From contig JAXLYR010000001.1 of the NCBI GenBank assembly GCA_046351325.1, positions 1,704,241-1,768,240 on the forward strand: a DNA stretch of 64,000 nucleotides, read 5' to 3'. The position numbers and the translations under genes are program-made. This stretch comes from Xiheicaenibacterium sp046351325 (GTDB taxonomy: Bacteria > Myxococcota_A > Polyangia > Polyangiales > Polyangiaceae). Shown piece by piece: positions 35,052-43,185 of this stretch (within the stretch, counting starts at the first letter, position 1; the number at the start of each line of letters is the position of its first letter). The notes below the pieces were generated by a model that was not told the origin of the DNA, made no database searches, and was given only the letters and a program-made list of their open reading frames with translations.

Positions 35052-36173
35052 ATGCGTAAAGAACAGATCGACGCGCTCGTGGACGCGCACCACGGCCGCA
35101 CTCGCCCAGTCGTCTTTTTGCACATCCTCCGCCAGGACCGCCTGGAGCCGGACGATCAGGCGTTCCTGAGAGCCCACGCCGGCGAGCTGGCTCTGCCTGA
35201 TTTGCTGCGCTGGCGTTCGCGCTGCGAGCCCGGCCTCACCCTACATGTCATTCAGGAGCTCGCCCGTCGAGCGATCGCCGCGCCTATCGTCTTTCGCTAC
35301 GAGGTGCTCGAGGCTCCACGCCTCGAGTTCACCAAAGAAGAATGGCGTGAGCTCGCCGAGCTGGTCGAGGGCAATGTCCCACGGGACGTCTACGCACGAC
35401 TCAAAGAGCGCGCCGGCGTCACGCCAGCGCGGCCGAGAGCCGACACGATCTCGGGGCCTCGACAACTGAGCTCGAAGGACCCCGACGCGTGGGCGGGTGT
35501 CGAGCTCCCTCCCCTCGCGGACACCACTGTTCAAGCCGCGGCCGCGCTCGCGAGTGAGAGTGCGACCGCCGAGGAGCAGGTCAGTCTGCTTTACCAACTC
35601 GAGCGACAAGGCATCTCGCGTACGACCTTGATACCCGCCGCCGTGTACGCGATCCGCGGCCGCGGCGCGAACCTGGGGGTCGTGGCGTGGCTCGCGCGCA
35701 ACCTCACGACGCGGTCGGCCTGGGAGAGACACGGGGTCGAGATCATTGGGGCCTTCATCGAGCGCGCTGCCTTCGCCGAGCTCGCTGACCTCTTTACGTT
35801 CTCGCTGAGCGAGGCGCAGCGTGAAGATGCTGACCCAGCCGACCTCAAGGTCGTCGACGCGATGACCACGGCGTTCGCGACAGAGCTCGTCGCTATGGCA
35901 CAACGAGCGCTCGATCCCTCAGCGGGGGCCGCCGCGGAGCCGCCCGCCGAGAGACGCGCTTTGGCGGCGCTGTCAGCGCTCGTGTGCCTCGACCCGCCCT
36001 CGCGCCTCAGCAAGTCCATTCACCAATTGGCCCGACTCGACAGTCCATCACCTGCTGTGACCGACCTCTTGAAGGTCAATCAGCGCCTCGTTCGGCGAGC
36101 GAGCTCACGCGCGCCGACCTTCGAGGGGCTCATCGCGGCCATCCATGTCCTCGTCGATACGATGAGTCGGTGA
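35052..36173 (+). CDS. Helical protein coupled to an MglA-type GTPase, unknown
   Basis: 373 residues from ATG 35052 (GAGG just upstream; a GTG six bases earlier is possible). It is nearly all helical: an N-terminal region (HHGRTRPVVFLHILRQDRL, LPDLLRWRSRCEPGLTL), a Pro-rich joint near 130-150, then HEAT- or TPR-like helices to the end. No family is recognised. The MglA-type GTPase gene starts 11 bases after its stop, the position where an mglB gene would often be; however, no roadblock/LC7 pattern is seen. It is probably a regulator or effector of that GTPase. Confidence 0.65.
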   Translation: MRKEQIDALVDAHHGRTRPVVFLHILRQDRLEPDDQAFLRAHAGELALPDLLRWRSRCEPGLTLHVIQELARRAIAAPIVFRYEVLEAPRLEFTKEEWRELAELVEGNVPRDVYARLKERAGVTPARPRADTISGPRQLSSKDPDAWAGVELPPLADTTVQAAAALASESATAEEQVSLLYQLERQGISRTTLIPAAVYAIRGRGANLGVVAWLARNLTTRSAWERHGVEIIGAFIERAAFAELADLFTFSLSEAQREDADPADLKVVDAMTTAFATELVAMAQRALDPSAGAAAEPPAERRALAALSALVCLDPPSRLSKSIHQLARLDSPSPAVTDLLKVNQRLVRRASSRAPTFEGLIAAIHVLVDTMSR

Positions 36174-36184
36174 GGAGCTTGGCC

Positions 36185-36799
36185 ATGGCCTTCATCAACC
36201 TATTTGCGCGAGAGATCTGTTGCAAGGTCGTCTACGCAGGTCCCGGACTATCGGGTAAAACCACCAACGTCGAGTGGATCTACGAGCGGACGGCGGCCCT
36301 CTCCAAGGGCCGTATGCTGTCGCTCAAGACCGACTCCGAGCGCACCCTGTTCTTCGACTTCTTGCCGCTCGAGCTCGGCTCGTTGGGCGGGTACAAGGCG
36401 CGCCTACAGATCTATACAGTGCCTGGGCAGATCTATTATGGGGCGACCCGTAGGCTCATCCTTCGCGGGGCCGACGGGGTCGTGTTCGTGGCCGACTCCC
36501 AGCGCGCCAGACTGGAGGCCAACGAAGAGTCGCTCGCTGACGTACGCGATTGTCTGAACGAGCACAACCTCGCGGACGTCGCGTTCGTCCTCCAATACAA
36601 CAAGCGCGATCTGCCCGACGTCGCGACCGTCGAGGAGCTGCACTCCGCCCTGAACCCCGACGGCCACCCCGAGACGCTGGCGTGCGCCGCGACCGGCGTC
36701 GGAGTCCAGGATACGCTCAAGCTCGTCACGCGCCGCGTCCTGCAGACGCTCAAAGCTCGACACGGCGTGATGGGGAACGCACCGGATATTTCGCGATAG
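36185..36799 (+). CDS. mglA: MglA-family small Ras-like GTPase
   Basis: 204 residues. P-loop YAGPGLSGKTTN near residues 18-29; switch region TDSERTLFFDFLPLELG; G3-type YTVPGQIYYGATRRLIL, where Val-Pro-Gly stands in the DxxG place as in MglA proteins; QYNKRDLPD as G4; AATG near 170 as G5. MglA sets cell polarity in Myxococcus by binding GTP at the leading pole. GAGGAG lies seven bases before the ATG. It is coupled to an unknown helical protein gene. It may be one of several paralogues, so the symbol marks the family. Confidence 0.85.
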   Translation: MAFINLFAREICCKVVYAGPGLSGKTTNVEWIYERTAALSKGRMLSLKTDSERTLFFDFLPLELGSLGGYKARLQIYTVPGQIYYGATRRLILRGADGVVFVADSQRARLEANEESLADVRDCLNEHNLADVAFVLQYNKRDLPDVATVEELHSALNPDGHPETLACAATGVGVQDTLKLVTRRVLQTLKARHGVMGNAPDISR

Positions 36800-36810
36800 G
36801 GCGACGGAGA

Positions 36811-37081
36811 TCAGTTCGGCGGCGCCGCGGATGGCAGTTCGACGAGGGTGTGGTCCTGGTCGCCCAGAGTGGAGTCGATGATCCGGGCGATTCGGCTCCA
36901 GTCACCCCCACCGAGGCCCGCTCCAATGCGCGGATACCCGATGCGCTGCCCCCCGAACTGGTCCGCACGCGAAGCATGCAATTGCGGAGCGCGTCGTAGT
37001 CGAGCCGAACCCCCGGCCCACGAAAGTGGAGAACGCGCCCTCACGAGCCAACTGTAGCAAGTCTCCCGTCACGGTCTTCAT
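36811..37081 (-). pseudogene. Degraded macro-domain (ADP-ribose-binding) gene
   Basis: The last third reads DQFGGQRIGYPRIGAGLGGGDW (residues split across 36850-36960), the C-terminal block of macro-domain/Appr-1-P phosphatase-like proteins. An ATG at 37081 begins MKTVTGDLLQLAREGAFS, the N-terminal strand of the same family, but in another frame. Between them a YDALRN-like helix appears in a third frame. The usual central motifs (H-G-C-N-C) are missing. So there has been deletion plus at least two frameshifts. It is convergent with mglA. Confidence 0.65.
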
Positions 37082-37274
37082 GGGGTAGTTCGTCTCCAGT
37101 CTGGCTACGAGATTTGTACACGAGCGCGTGCCCCAGAGCAGCCCTCACTCGAGACCGGGCCACGAGAAGAGCGGTCTCGCGGGGCGTGTGCACGCCCCTT
37201 GCAAACTGCCTCAGCGAGCCGGTGCTCACGAACCCGTGAGCCCCAACCGACGATGGATAGGAGGGTTTGCTGCA

Positions 37275-37988
37275 ATGAGAAGGGTGATGTTCGCGCTGCT
37301 TTCGGGCGGGATTGGTGTCTCCGCGATGGGTTGTCAGGACTCGGGCGTGATCGAGCGCTGTGAGGAGCTCGTCGCGCCCATAGAGGGCGCCGCGCGGGCG
37401 CCGAGTGGCGAGCTTACTGCGGATAGCGCACAGCACCTGCTCACGAGGCTCTATGGTCAGGGAGCTGCAATCATGCTCCCCGCCGAGGTACCTGACACTT
37501 GCTCGACGGGCTCGGGGACCGAAGAAGACCCGCAAATCATCGACATGGAGTGCGCGACGAACGGCGCGATAACCGGGTCCGTCACGAGCGTTTCGGCGCG
37601 AGACGGCGACGACGTCTATGTGCTCGTCGAGTATCGAGACACCTGCATCGTTGCCCGGGACTTCTGCTGGAATGGCTCAGGCGCGTTCGTCTCCCTGCTC
37701 GACGAAGAGTCTGAGTCTTATTCGGAGCTCCAGGGAAACGACGTGGAGGTCCGACAACAAGGTGAGACCCGACACGAGGTGTTCGGTCTCGCGAAGCTTG
37801 TCAATGAGGTCGCCGGCACCGTGCATTTCCTCGAGGATCAGTCATTCCTCCTCGGCCCGACGCCAAGCATCGACCTCGAGGGGGAGAGCGCCATCTTCAT
37901 CGCAGCCGCGAACGGGGACTTCGATTGCACCTTCACAAACCTGGGCGCACACGGCGGCTGCGTGGGCCCTTCGTCGTTCACCTGGTGA
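37275..37988 (+). CDS. Lipoprotein, unknown function
   Basis: 237 residues from ATG 37275 with a lipobox (SAMGC). The mature part has an acidic, beta-rich composition (GDDVYVLVEYRDTC, SESYSELQGNDVEV, SIDLEGESAIFIAAANGDFDC) and six or so Cys that could pair. No family is recognised. The gap upstream (37082-37274) holds nothing recognisable beyond the macro-domain remnant start. Confidence 0.6.
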   Translation: MRRVMFALLSGGIGVSAMGCQDSGVIERCEELVAPIEGAARAPSGELTADSAQHLLTRLYGQGAAIMLPAEVPDTCSTGSGTEEDPQIIDMECATNGAITGSVTSVSARDGDDVYVLVEYRDTCIVARDFCWNGSGAFVSLLDEESESYSELQGNDVEVRQQGETRHEVFGLAKLVNEVAGTVHFLEDQSFLLGPTPSIDLEGESAIFIAAANGDFDCTFTNLGAHGGCVGPSSFTW

Positions 37989-38054
37989 GCGCCTGAGTGC
38001 GCCAGCCTCAGCGCTGAGTCTTCGAGCCTCAGCGCCGCCGACACGACTGTAACT

Positions 38055-39545
38055 CTAAGCCGCGCAGCAGCGCTTGTGCTTCTTACCGCTGCCGCACGAG
38101 CAGACCTCATTGCGGCCGACATAAGGCTCCTTGCGGCGTATGGGTCGAAGGGGGAAGTACTTGCGCATGACCGCGAGGTGCTCGAGGACGAGTGTCGGGT
38201 TCGACAGCTCCTTCAAGTGGGCTGTGTACTTGGCTGGCAAATAGAGCTGCTCGGGATCGAGGCTCGCGACCACCGGCACGGCCTCGAGGAGCGCGTTGGG
38301 CGTCACGAGGTTGTGGGCCGAGCCATTGACGAGGAGTGGCAGCGCCACGTCGAAGGGGACGTCGGCCCAGGAGGGGAACTGGACTATAGCCTTCTTGCGG
38401 GAGCGCTTCGCGAGCTTCATCGCGATGGAGCTGCCGCGCAGCCAAGTCCGCGCCCGAGCGAGCTCGGGACGTGCAAACATCGGGGCAACCGACTGGTTGC
38501 AGCGCTCGAAGGCATCGACCAGGACGTCGCGCGCAGGGCCTCTCAAGTCCTCAGTGAGGCGCGACAGGACGGGGTGGTCTTGCATGCTCGGGCGGAGCGC
38601 CGCGCGAATATCGGTAGCGAGCCGCGGGTGGTGGTGGGCAATCCCCAACAATACCGCAAACGGCGTAACCACTTGATGGGGCAGCACGCCATGCCGGAGA
38701 AGGTGCTTGAAGTGGGGGACCATGCATTTCCCAGCGTTCGCCGCGAACGAGACCGCCCGCAGTGTGATGCCGAAAGGCCCAATCGAGGCGACTTGTCTGA
38801 CCATCCGCTCGGGGATCTTCACGATGTCCTCGATGGTCCCGCCAATGTCGGCAATTTCGGCGCAGATCTCCTGGGCGTCGCCCGCGCAGAAGGCGAGGAA
38901 GTGCCCAATCGCCCACATGTTCGACCAGAGCGCCTTGAGGCCAGCCTCGTTCGCGGGGGTGATCTTGCGCTCCTTTCTATAACGGCCATAAAGGTCGCCG
39001 TGGAGCTTGAGCATCTTCGCGAGGACATTGAAGACCTGCCCGCGAAAGAGCGGGACCCAGGCCGCGGCGGCCATGAACTCCTCACGGGTCAGCGCCGGCC
39101 CAGCGTTGAGGGGGCGCTCGAAGAGCCTGCGTGTGGGCTGGCGCGTCCCTGTCACGACCGCCGCGACCAGCTTCTTTCGCAGGCTGTCGATGCTCGCGGA
39201 GAACGCAGTGAGCTGCTCGCGCATGACGACAGGGAGCCCCCCGACGGACATCCCCTCGCCCAGGCACGTCACGAACTTCGCGTCACGCGTAACGATGATA
39301 TGCGGCCCGCGCCCGCCGTCCTTCAGCGCGATAGCGACCCGCGGCGCCGAGCCCGGGACGCGCGCGCGCCGCAATATCTCCGCGAGCAGCGGGACGTCAT
39401 TGTAGAGCGATAGCGCCAGCTCGGCGTCACGCGCCGAGACCCGATCGAGCCGTGACAGGAAGTGCTCCGCGTGGCCCGCGGCCCTGCGGGCGTCCTCGAA
39501 GCCAGCCTCTAGATCTCTCCGCCTTTCGTAGTCGACGTGGTCCAT
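38055..39545 (-). CDS. SEC-C zinc-motif protein
   Basis: 496 residues from ATG 39545, with GGAGG eight bases upstream. The body is helical and unrecognised (FLAFCAGDAQEICAEIADIGGTIED and others). The C-terminal 22 residues carry a SEC-C zinc motif, VGRNEVCSCGSGKKHKRCC. SEC-C tails bind zinc and often mediate protein or ribosome contacts. No signal peptide. A possible cargo- or nucleic-acid-associated cytosolic protein; function unknown. Confidence 0.72.
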   Translation of the reverse strand: MDHVDYERRRDLEAGFEDARRAAGHAEHFLSRLDRVSARDAELALSLYNDVPLLAEILRRARVPGSAPRVAIALKDGGRGPHIIVTRDAKFVTCLGEGMSVGGLPVVMREQLTAFSASIDSLRKKLVAAVVTGTRQPTRRLFERPLNAGPALTREEFMAAAAWVPLFRGQVFNVLAKMLKLHGDLYGRYRKERKITPANEAGLKALWSNMWAIGHFLAFCAGDAQEICAEIADIGGTIEDIVKIPERMVRQVASIGPFGITLRAVSFAANAGKCMVPHFKHLLRHGVLPHQVVTPFAVLLGIAHHHPRLATDIRAALRPSMQDHPVLSRLTEDLRGPARDVLVDAFERCNQSVAPMFARPELARARTWLRGSSIAMKLAKRSRKKAIVQFPSWADVPFDVALPLLVNGSAHNLVTPNALLEAVPVVASLDPEQLYLPAKYTAHLKELSNPTLVLEHLAVMRKYFPLRPIRRKEPYVGRNEVCSCGSGKKHKRCCAA

Positions 39546-39584
39546 CTTTTCCGCCTCCAAAGACAGAGTCGCCACCACCCCTCT

Positions 39585-39967
39585 GCCGGGGACACACGAA
39601 GACGCCTCGCGTTTCTGCGAGCGAAGCTCAAGGCCACACCATGCCGCCCCTACGGCTCCGACATGGCCCTGCTCATTGGGGAGCAGTCAGTTCGATACCC
39701 GGACGTGACGATTTATTGCAATGAGCCGGGTGCCTCCGTGAATGACGGCAAGAAGGCCCTCCAAGACCCGCGTGTGGTCTTCGAGTATCAAGCATCGCTT
39801 CGGTCGACAGCATCGTCTTCGCGGATCCCGACGCAGAACTCGTTCGGATGGTCACCCGACTCGGTCCCCAGAGCTTCCGCGACGATCGCCTCGGCGCTGT
39901 GGAGGACGTCGAGCTCGCGGGGTTGGGTTTGATCATCCCCAAGACTGAGCTCTTCGCCCGGGATTGA
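39585..39967 (+). pseudogene. Uma2-family (PD-(D/E)XK) nuclease remnant
   Basis: The first part (39585 to about 39790) reads GDTRRRLAFLRAKL..PCRPYGSDMALLIGEQ then VRYPDVTIYCNEPG and DPRVVFEY, the typical middle of Uma2/DUF820 proteins. From about 39797 to TGA 39965 a different frame gives RLGAVEDVELAGLGLIIPKTELF, the typical Uma2 C-terminus. The N-terminus and the section after VVFE (catalytic Lys region) are missing. It is convergent with a second Uma2 remnant 18 bases away. Confidence 0.6.
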
Positions 39968-39984
39968 AGAGCACTGTTTGTGAA

Positions 39985-40404
39985 TCACCGCTCGGGGAGT
40001 GGGTCCACGGAGATGGCCACGCCGCTGAGTACCGCCGTATCCCCCTCCGTGAAAACGCGACGCGTCCAGGGGGTCGACTCCCGACCAAACCTCGAGCTCC
40101 TCTCGCAGGTGGGAGGCGATAACGTACTGTCGCAACGACGCAATCAGGCGGTAGTCGTCGAGCTTGACTCCTCGATCGCGCTTCTCAGTGCTGCGACTCG
40201 TGACCTCGAGGAGCAGGGTTGGATTGATGAGTCCTCCATCAGGGTCGCGACTGTGGGTTTCGCCTTTCCCACTGAGCACGACCGCATCCGGATAATAGGC
40301 GTTGAGGTTGTCTCCTCACTAAGCCACGATCGAGTGTCGGAGTCCTCGACGTGGCAGGGGCCCTCGTAGGTGGTCGGAAGGTCGGCTCGAATCGGGTCGC
40401 CCAT
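39985..40404 (-). pseudogene. Uma2-family nuclease pseudogene with two frameshifts
   Basis: Three minus-strand pieces in different frames join into one Uma2 protein: GPCHVEDSDTRSWLSEE (start ATG 40404), NLNAYYPDAVVLSGKGE to SLRQYVIASHLREELEVW, and WTRRVFTEGDTAVLSGVAISV to TGA at 39985. One missing base near 40315 and one extra base near 40075 would account for the breaks. The middle holds the family core NPTLLLEVTSRSTEKRDRG. Uma2 proteins are putative nucleases of unknown role, abundant in myxobacteria. Confidence 0.65.
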
Positions 40405-40593
40405 CACAGGAGAATCATATCCTCGTCGACCCGGCGCCGCGCGGCTGTTCTTTGGCGTCTGGGGAATTCGGCCAGTGGTCTGCCTGAGGGCCGGGGTGGA
40501 CTTGGGGAGCAAACACGCCACCCCCCCAAGAAGCGGGTCTTTCCCAGGACGATCGGTCCCTACAACGCAGTCGCGAAGCGGAGCTCGATCTCG

Positions 40594-42181
40594 CTATTGG
40601 TGGTCACCCTCGACCGCCCTGAATCGGCCCAGTCCAAAGTGGGCGCCGTAACCTATGCAAATGGGCCCTTGTACTGGCTCGTCGAAGTGCAGTTGGATCA
40701 CATAGCCGACGTCCAAAGGGGGCTGCGGGGCGCGTCGTTGCTTGCTTCGATAGCGAACGACGTGGCGGAGGTGCGCATTGGCGGCAGACCACGGAATGAT
40801 CTCGACGCGTGCGGGGGGTAGGCCTCGCGCGGAGAGCTCTGCGAGGATTTGACCTTCGAGCGTGTTCTTGCCACGCTTCTTGGAAAGCGCGGCGGAACGA
40901 ACGGTGTCGCGGTAACCCAGGATTTCGAGGGTCAAGCAGCGCGACGATCGACTGTCCCCATTGTGCCGGCAGTCTGCGCAGGTCTTCCAGTCCTCCCCTT
41001 GCCGCGACGGCCAGAGCCAACTCACCAACCCCACCCTTCGTGAAGGTGCGTTTAACAGAGAGCGCCGCTGAGAGACCAATAGCGCTCAACGCACCCGGAA
41101 CGTAGAGGAGGATGTGGTCGAGATGGCCGTCGTCGTCGAGATCGAGGGGCAATAGGTGGGAGTGGTTGTGCGTCTTGAGCGGCGTCCCATCCTCGGCGCG
41201 GCCGCTGAGCTCGGGAGCGGCGCGGCCCGATCTCGAGACGAGAGCACGATGCAGCAAATCTGCTTGAGGGACCGTCCGTGCGAGTGTGGGGAGGGCCGAC
41301 GTCGACCCGCTCGGAGTGGTCAGTGCATAGAGCAAGGCTTGTGTCTTGCTGCGCCCGGTCGAACGAGCGCTCGCGGCCGGCGCGACCTCAAGCGCACCGA
41401 TTGGCCGCCAATATAGGACGCGACGACTTCCAGGTGGCTGACTCCACTTTGCCTCCTTCCACTGAATGGTATCCCACTGGAGCGCATCGAGCAGGTCGAT
41501 TGGATAGGCCGCAGCAACTTCGCGAGCGAGCTTCTCTCGCTGTTTGACTGTCTTCTTGCTATCATTCTCGAGCTCGGCGCGGGCGGCGTGGAGCTCCGCC
41601 TCCCGCCAAGACGCATATCGCCCAGGGAACTCTGGTGCGATGATCGCGATCTGCTCGTGGGTGCGAAGAGGCGCCTCGCCCTCCGTGTGTGGAAACGTTC
41701 GACCTTGGTTTGGTAGCACCATATCGTCAGGCATGGCTGTAGCGAGGGCCCAACTCTCGCTTCGCCCGAGGTACCCGAGATGGGCAGCCAGTTTGGCAAA
41801 GAGGGCGTGTTCCGGCTCCTCGAGGCGGACGGGCCAGCGAATCCACAACTCGCCGTCACCAACATCCGCGAAAGCGTCGAAGACGAGCGCCGTCGCTTCG
41901 CGACCCTTGTCGAACCTGCCAATGGGCATGTAGTGGCGCGAATGACCGACCGCCGCAGGGGGCAGGCGAAACTCGGGCAGCACGGTCGCGAGACGTTCGA
42001 ATAGGGAGCGAGCTTCAGGCGGAGGGACCCTCCAGCCTTGGGTCGCGTAGCCAGTTGCCAAGAGCGCACGCAGGACTCGCCAAGGGCTTGGCGGCCACTC
42101 CACCAGCCCCTCGTTCACATGGTGGCCAGTTGGAGTCGCGTGGTACTTGCCCGCGAGAAACGTCAACCTGAGGGTGGCCAT
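40594..42181 (-). CDS. csb2: Type I-G Csb2 (Cas5-Cas6-like), broken by two frameshifts
   Basis: The N-terminal half is clear Csb2/GSU0054 (LTFLAGKYHATPTGHHVNEG, EWPPSPWRVLRALLATGY). Csb2 is the Cas5-like subunit of I-G Cascade, with a Cas6-like crRNA-processing C-terminal half. After residue about 417 the frame fails: the conserved SKSWVTATPFVPPRF is in the next frame, and KKRGKNTLEGQILAELSARG through GPICIGYGAHFGLGRF in the third. Adding one C at 40929-40931 and one near 40882 restores a 529-residue protein. ATG 42181 overlaps the csb1 stop (TGATG). A read-through version in one frame ends at 40604. It is either a decayed gene or two homopolymer base-call errors. Confidence 0.85.
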
Positions 42182-43185
42182 CACTCGTCGATCTCGGCGT
42201 CGTCCTCGGACTTGTCCTTGCCATCCTTCGCTGACTTGAGCTCGTCCTCATAGGTGACGGTAGTCTCGGCCATGCGAGCTTTGGCGGCTTTGATGGCAGT
42301 TGGGAGGTCGCCCTCAAGAGCGGTGAGCGAAGGTAGCTCGAAGCTGCTAGGACGCGACGCGACAATGCGGTTGCGATCCACGGGTTCGAGGTCGCACGCA
42401 GTGCGGAGCCGCATATCGCCGTCGACGAGCTTGCGGAGCCGATGAAGCGCGAGCAAGACCAGGAGTCTGTCGATTTCCTTACCGAGCCCAAAGCCGCGAA
42501 TCTGTGCGAGGTCGAGATTCACGTGGAGATCAAGTCGGTCAGCGGTGAACTCGTCTCGCGCGAACGGCACGTTTCCGAAGCCCTCCTTGGTGCTGCCCCT
42601 AGGGTTGACATGGTCGTTCTTGACGCCGCCAGATGCAGCGACCCGCGCATTGGTTGCCTCGATGAACGCAGACAGGGCACGCGCGACCCGCAGCCTACCC
42701 CCAGCGAGCTCCTTCTTCGCGAGGAAAACACCGTGGATCAGGCTACCAACATCGAACTTCAGCAACGTCGAGGCGAGCTTCTTACGGTCGATGGGCCCGG
42801 CTTCGAGCCCGCCGAGCTCCTTCTTCAGCTCGTTCTCGAACGATTGGTCCTTCGTGTTCTCGAGGAGGTATGGGCTGTTGATTCGGTGCGCCTCCAGCAT
42901 CGAGTCCGTGAGGAAGCTCTTGTTGCGTGTCACGGTCACGTGACTGATGCCTTTGAGGGGCTCGATTGGCCGGTTGTTCACGCCGTCCCAGCAGGTCGTC
43001 TCGAAGCGATTGGCCATGCTCTGGGCTGACTCGACGAGGAGCTTGGTCCCTGTGCGTGTCTCATAAGTCGCTGCCCCCAGGCTAGGAAACCCAGTGGGCT
43101 GGAAACGGTCACCTTGGAGTGGACGAAGCTCGACGCTGAAGAGGAGGCGAGTCGTACTGTCCAGTGCGGATAGGTCGAGGGTCAT
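42181..43185 (-). CDS. csb1: Type I-G Csb1 (Cas7, GSU0053 family)
   Basis: 334 residues. The family signature is at the N-terminus: RFQPTGFPSLGAATYE near 27-42, then LVESAQSMANRFE near 50 and CWDG. Csb1 is the Cas7 backbone subunit that coats the crRNA spacer in type I-G Cascade. A highly acidic and Lys-rich tail (about the last 25 residues) is of unknown use. ATGA overlap with csx17 upstream and TGATG overlap with csb2 downstream imply coupled translation. Confidence 0.9.
   Translation of the reverse strand: MTLDLSALDSTTRLLFSVELRPLQGDRFQPTGFPSLGAATYETRTGTKLLVESAQSMANRFETTCWDGVNNRPIEPLKGISHVTVTRNKSFLTDSMLEAHRINSPYLLENTKDQSFENELKKELGGLEAGPIDRKKLASTLLKFDVGSLIHGVFLAKKELAGGRLRVARALSAFIEATNARVAASGGVKNDHVNPRGSTKEGFGNVPFARDEFTADRLDLHVNLDLAQIRGFGLGKEIDRLLVLLALHRLRKLVDGDMRLRTACDLEPVDRNRIVASRPSSFELPSLTALEGDLPTAIKAAKARMAETTVTYEDELKSAKDGKDKSEDDAEIDE

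Noticed and set aside
35046..36173. MglB/roadblock identity for the gene before mglA
   Set aside because: Far longer than MglB (373 versus about 150 residues) and no roadblock pattern seen.
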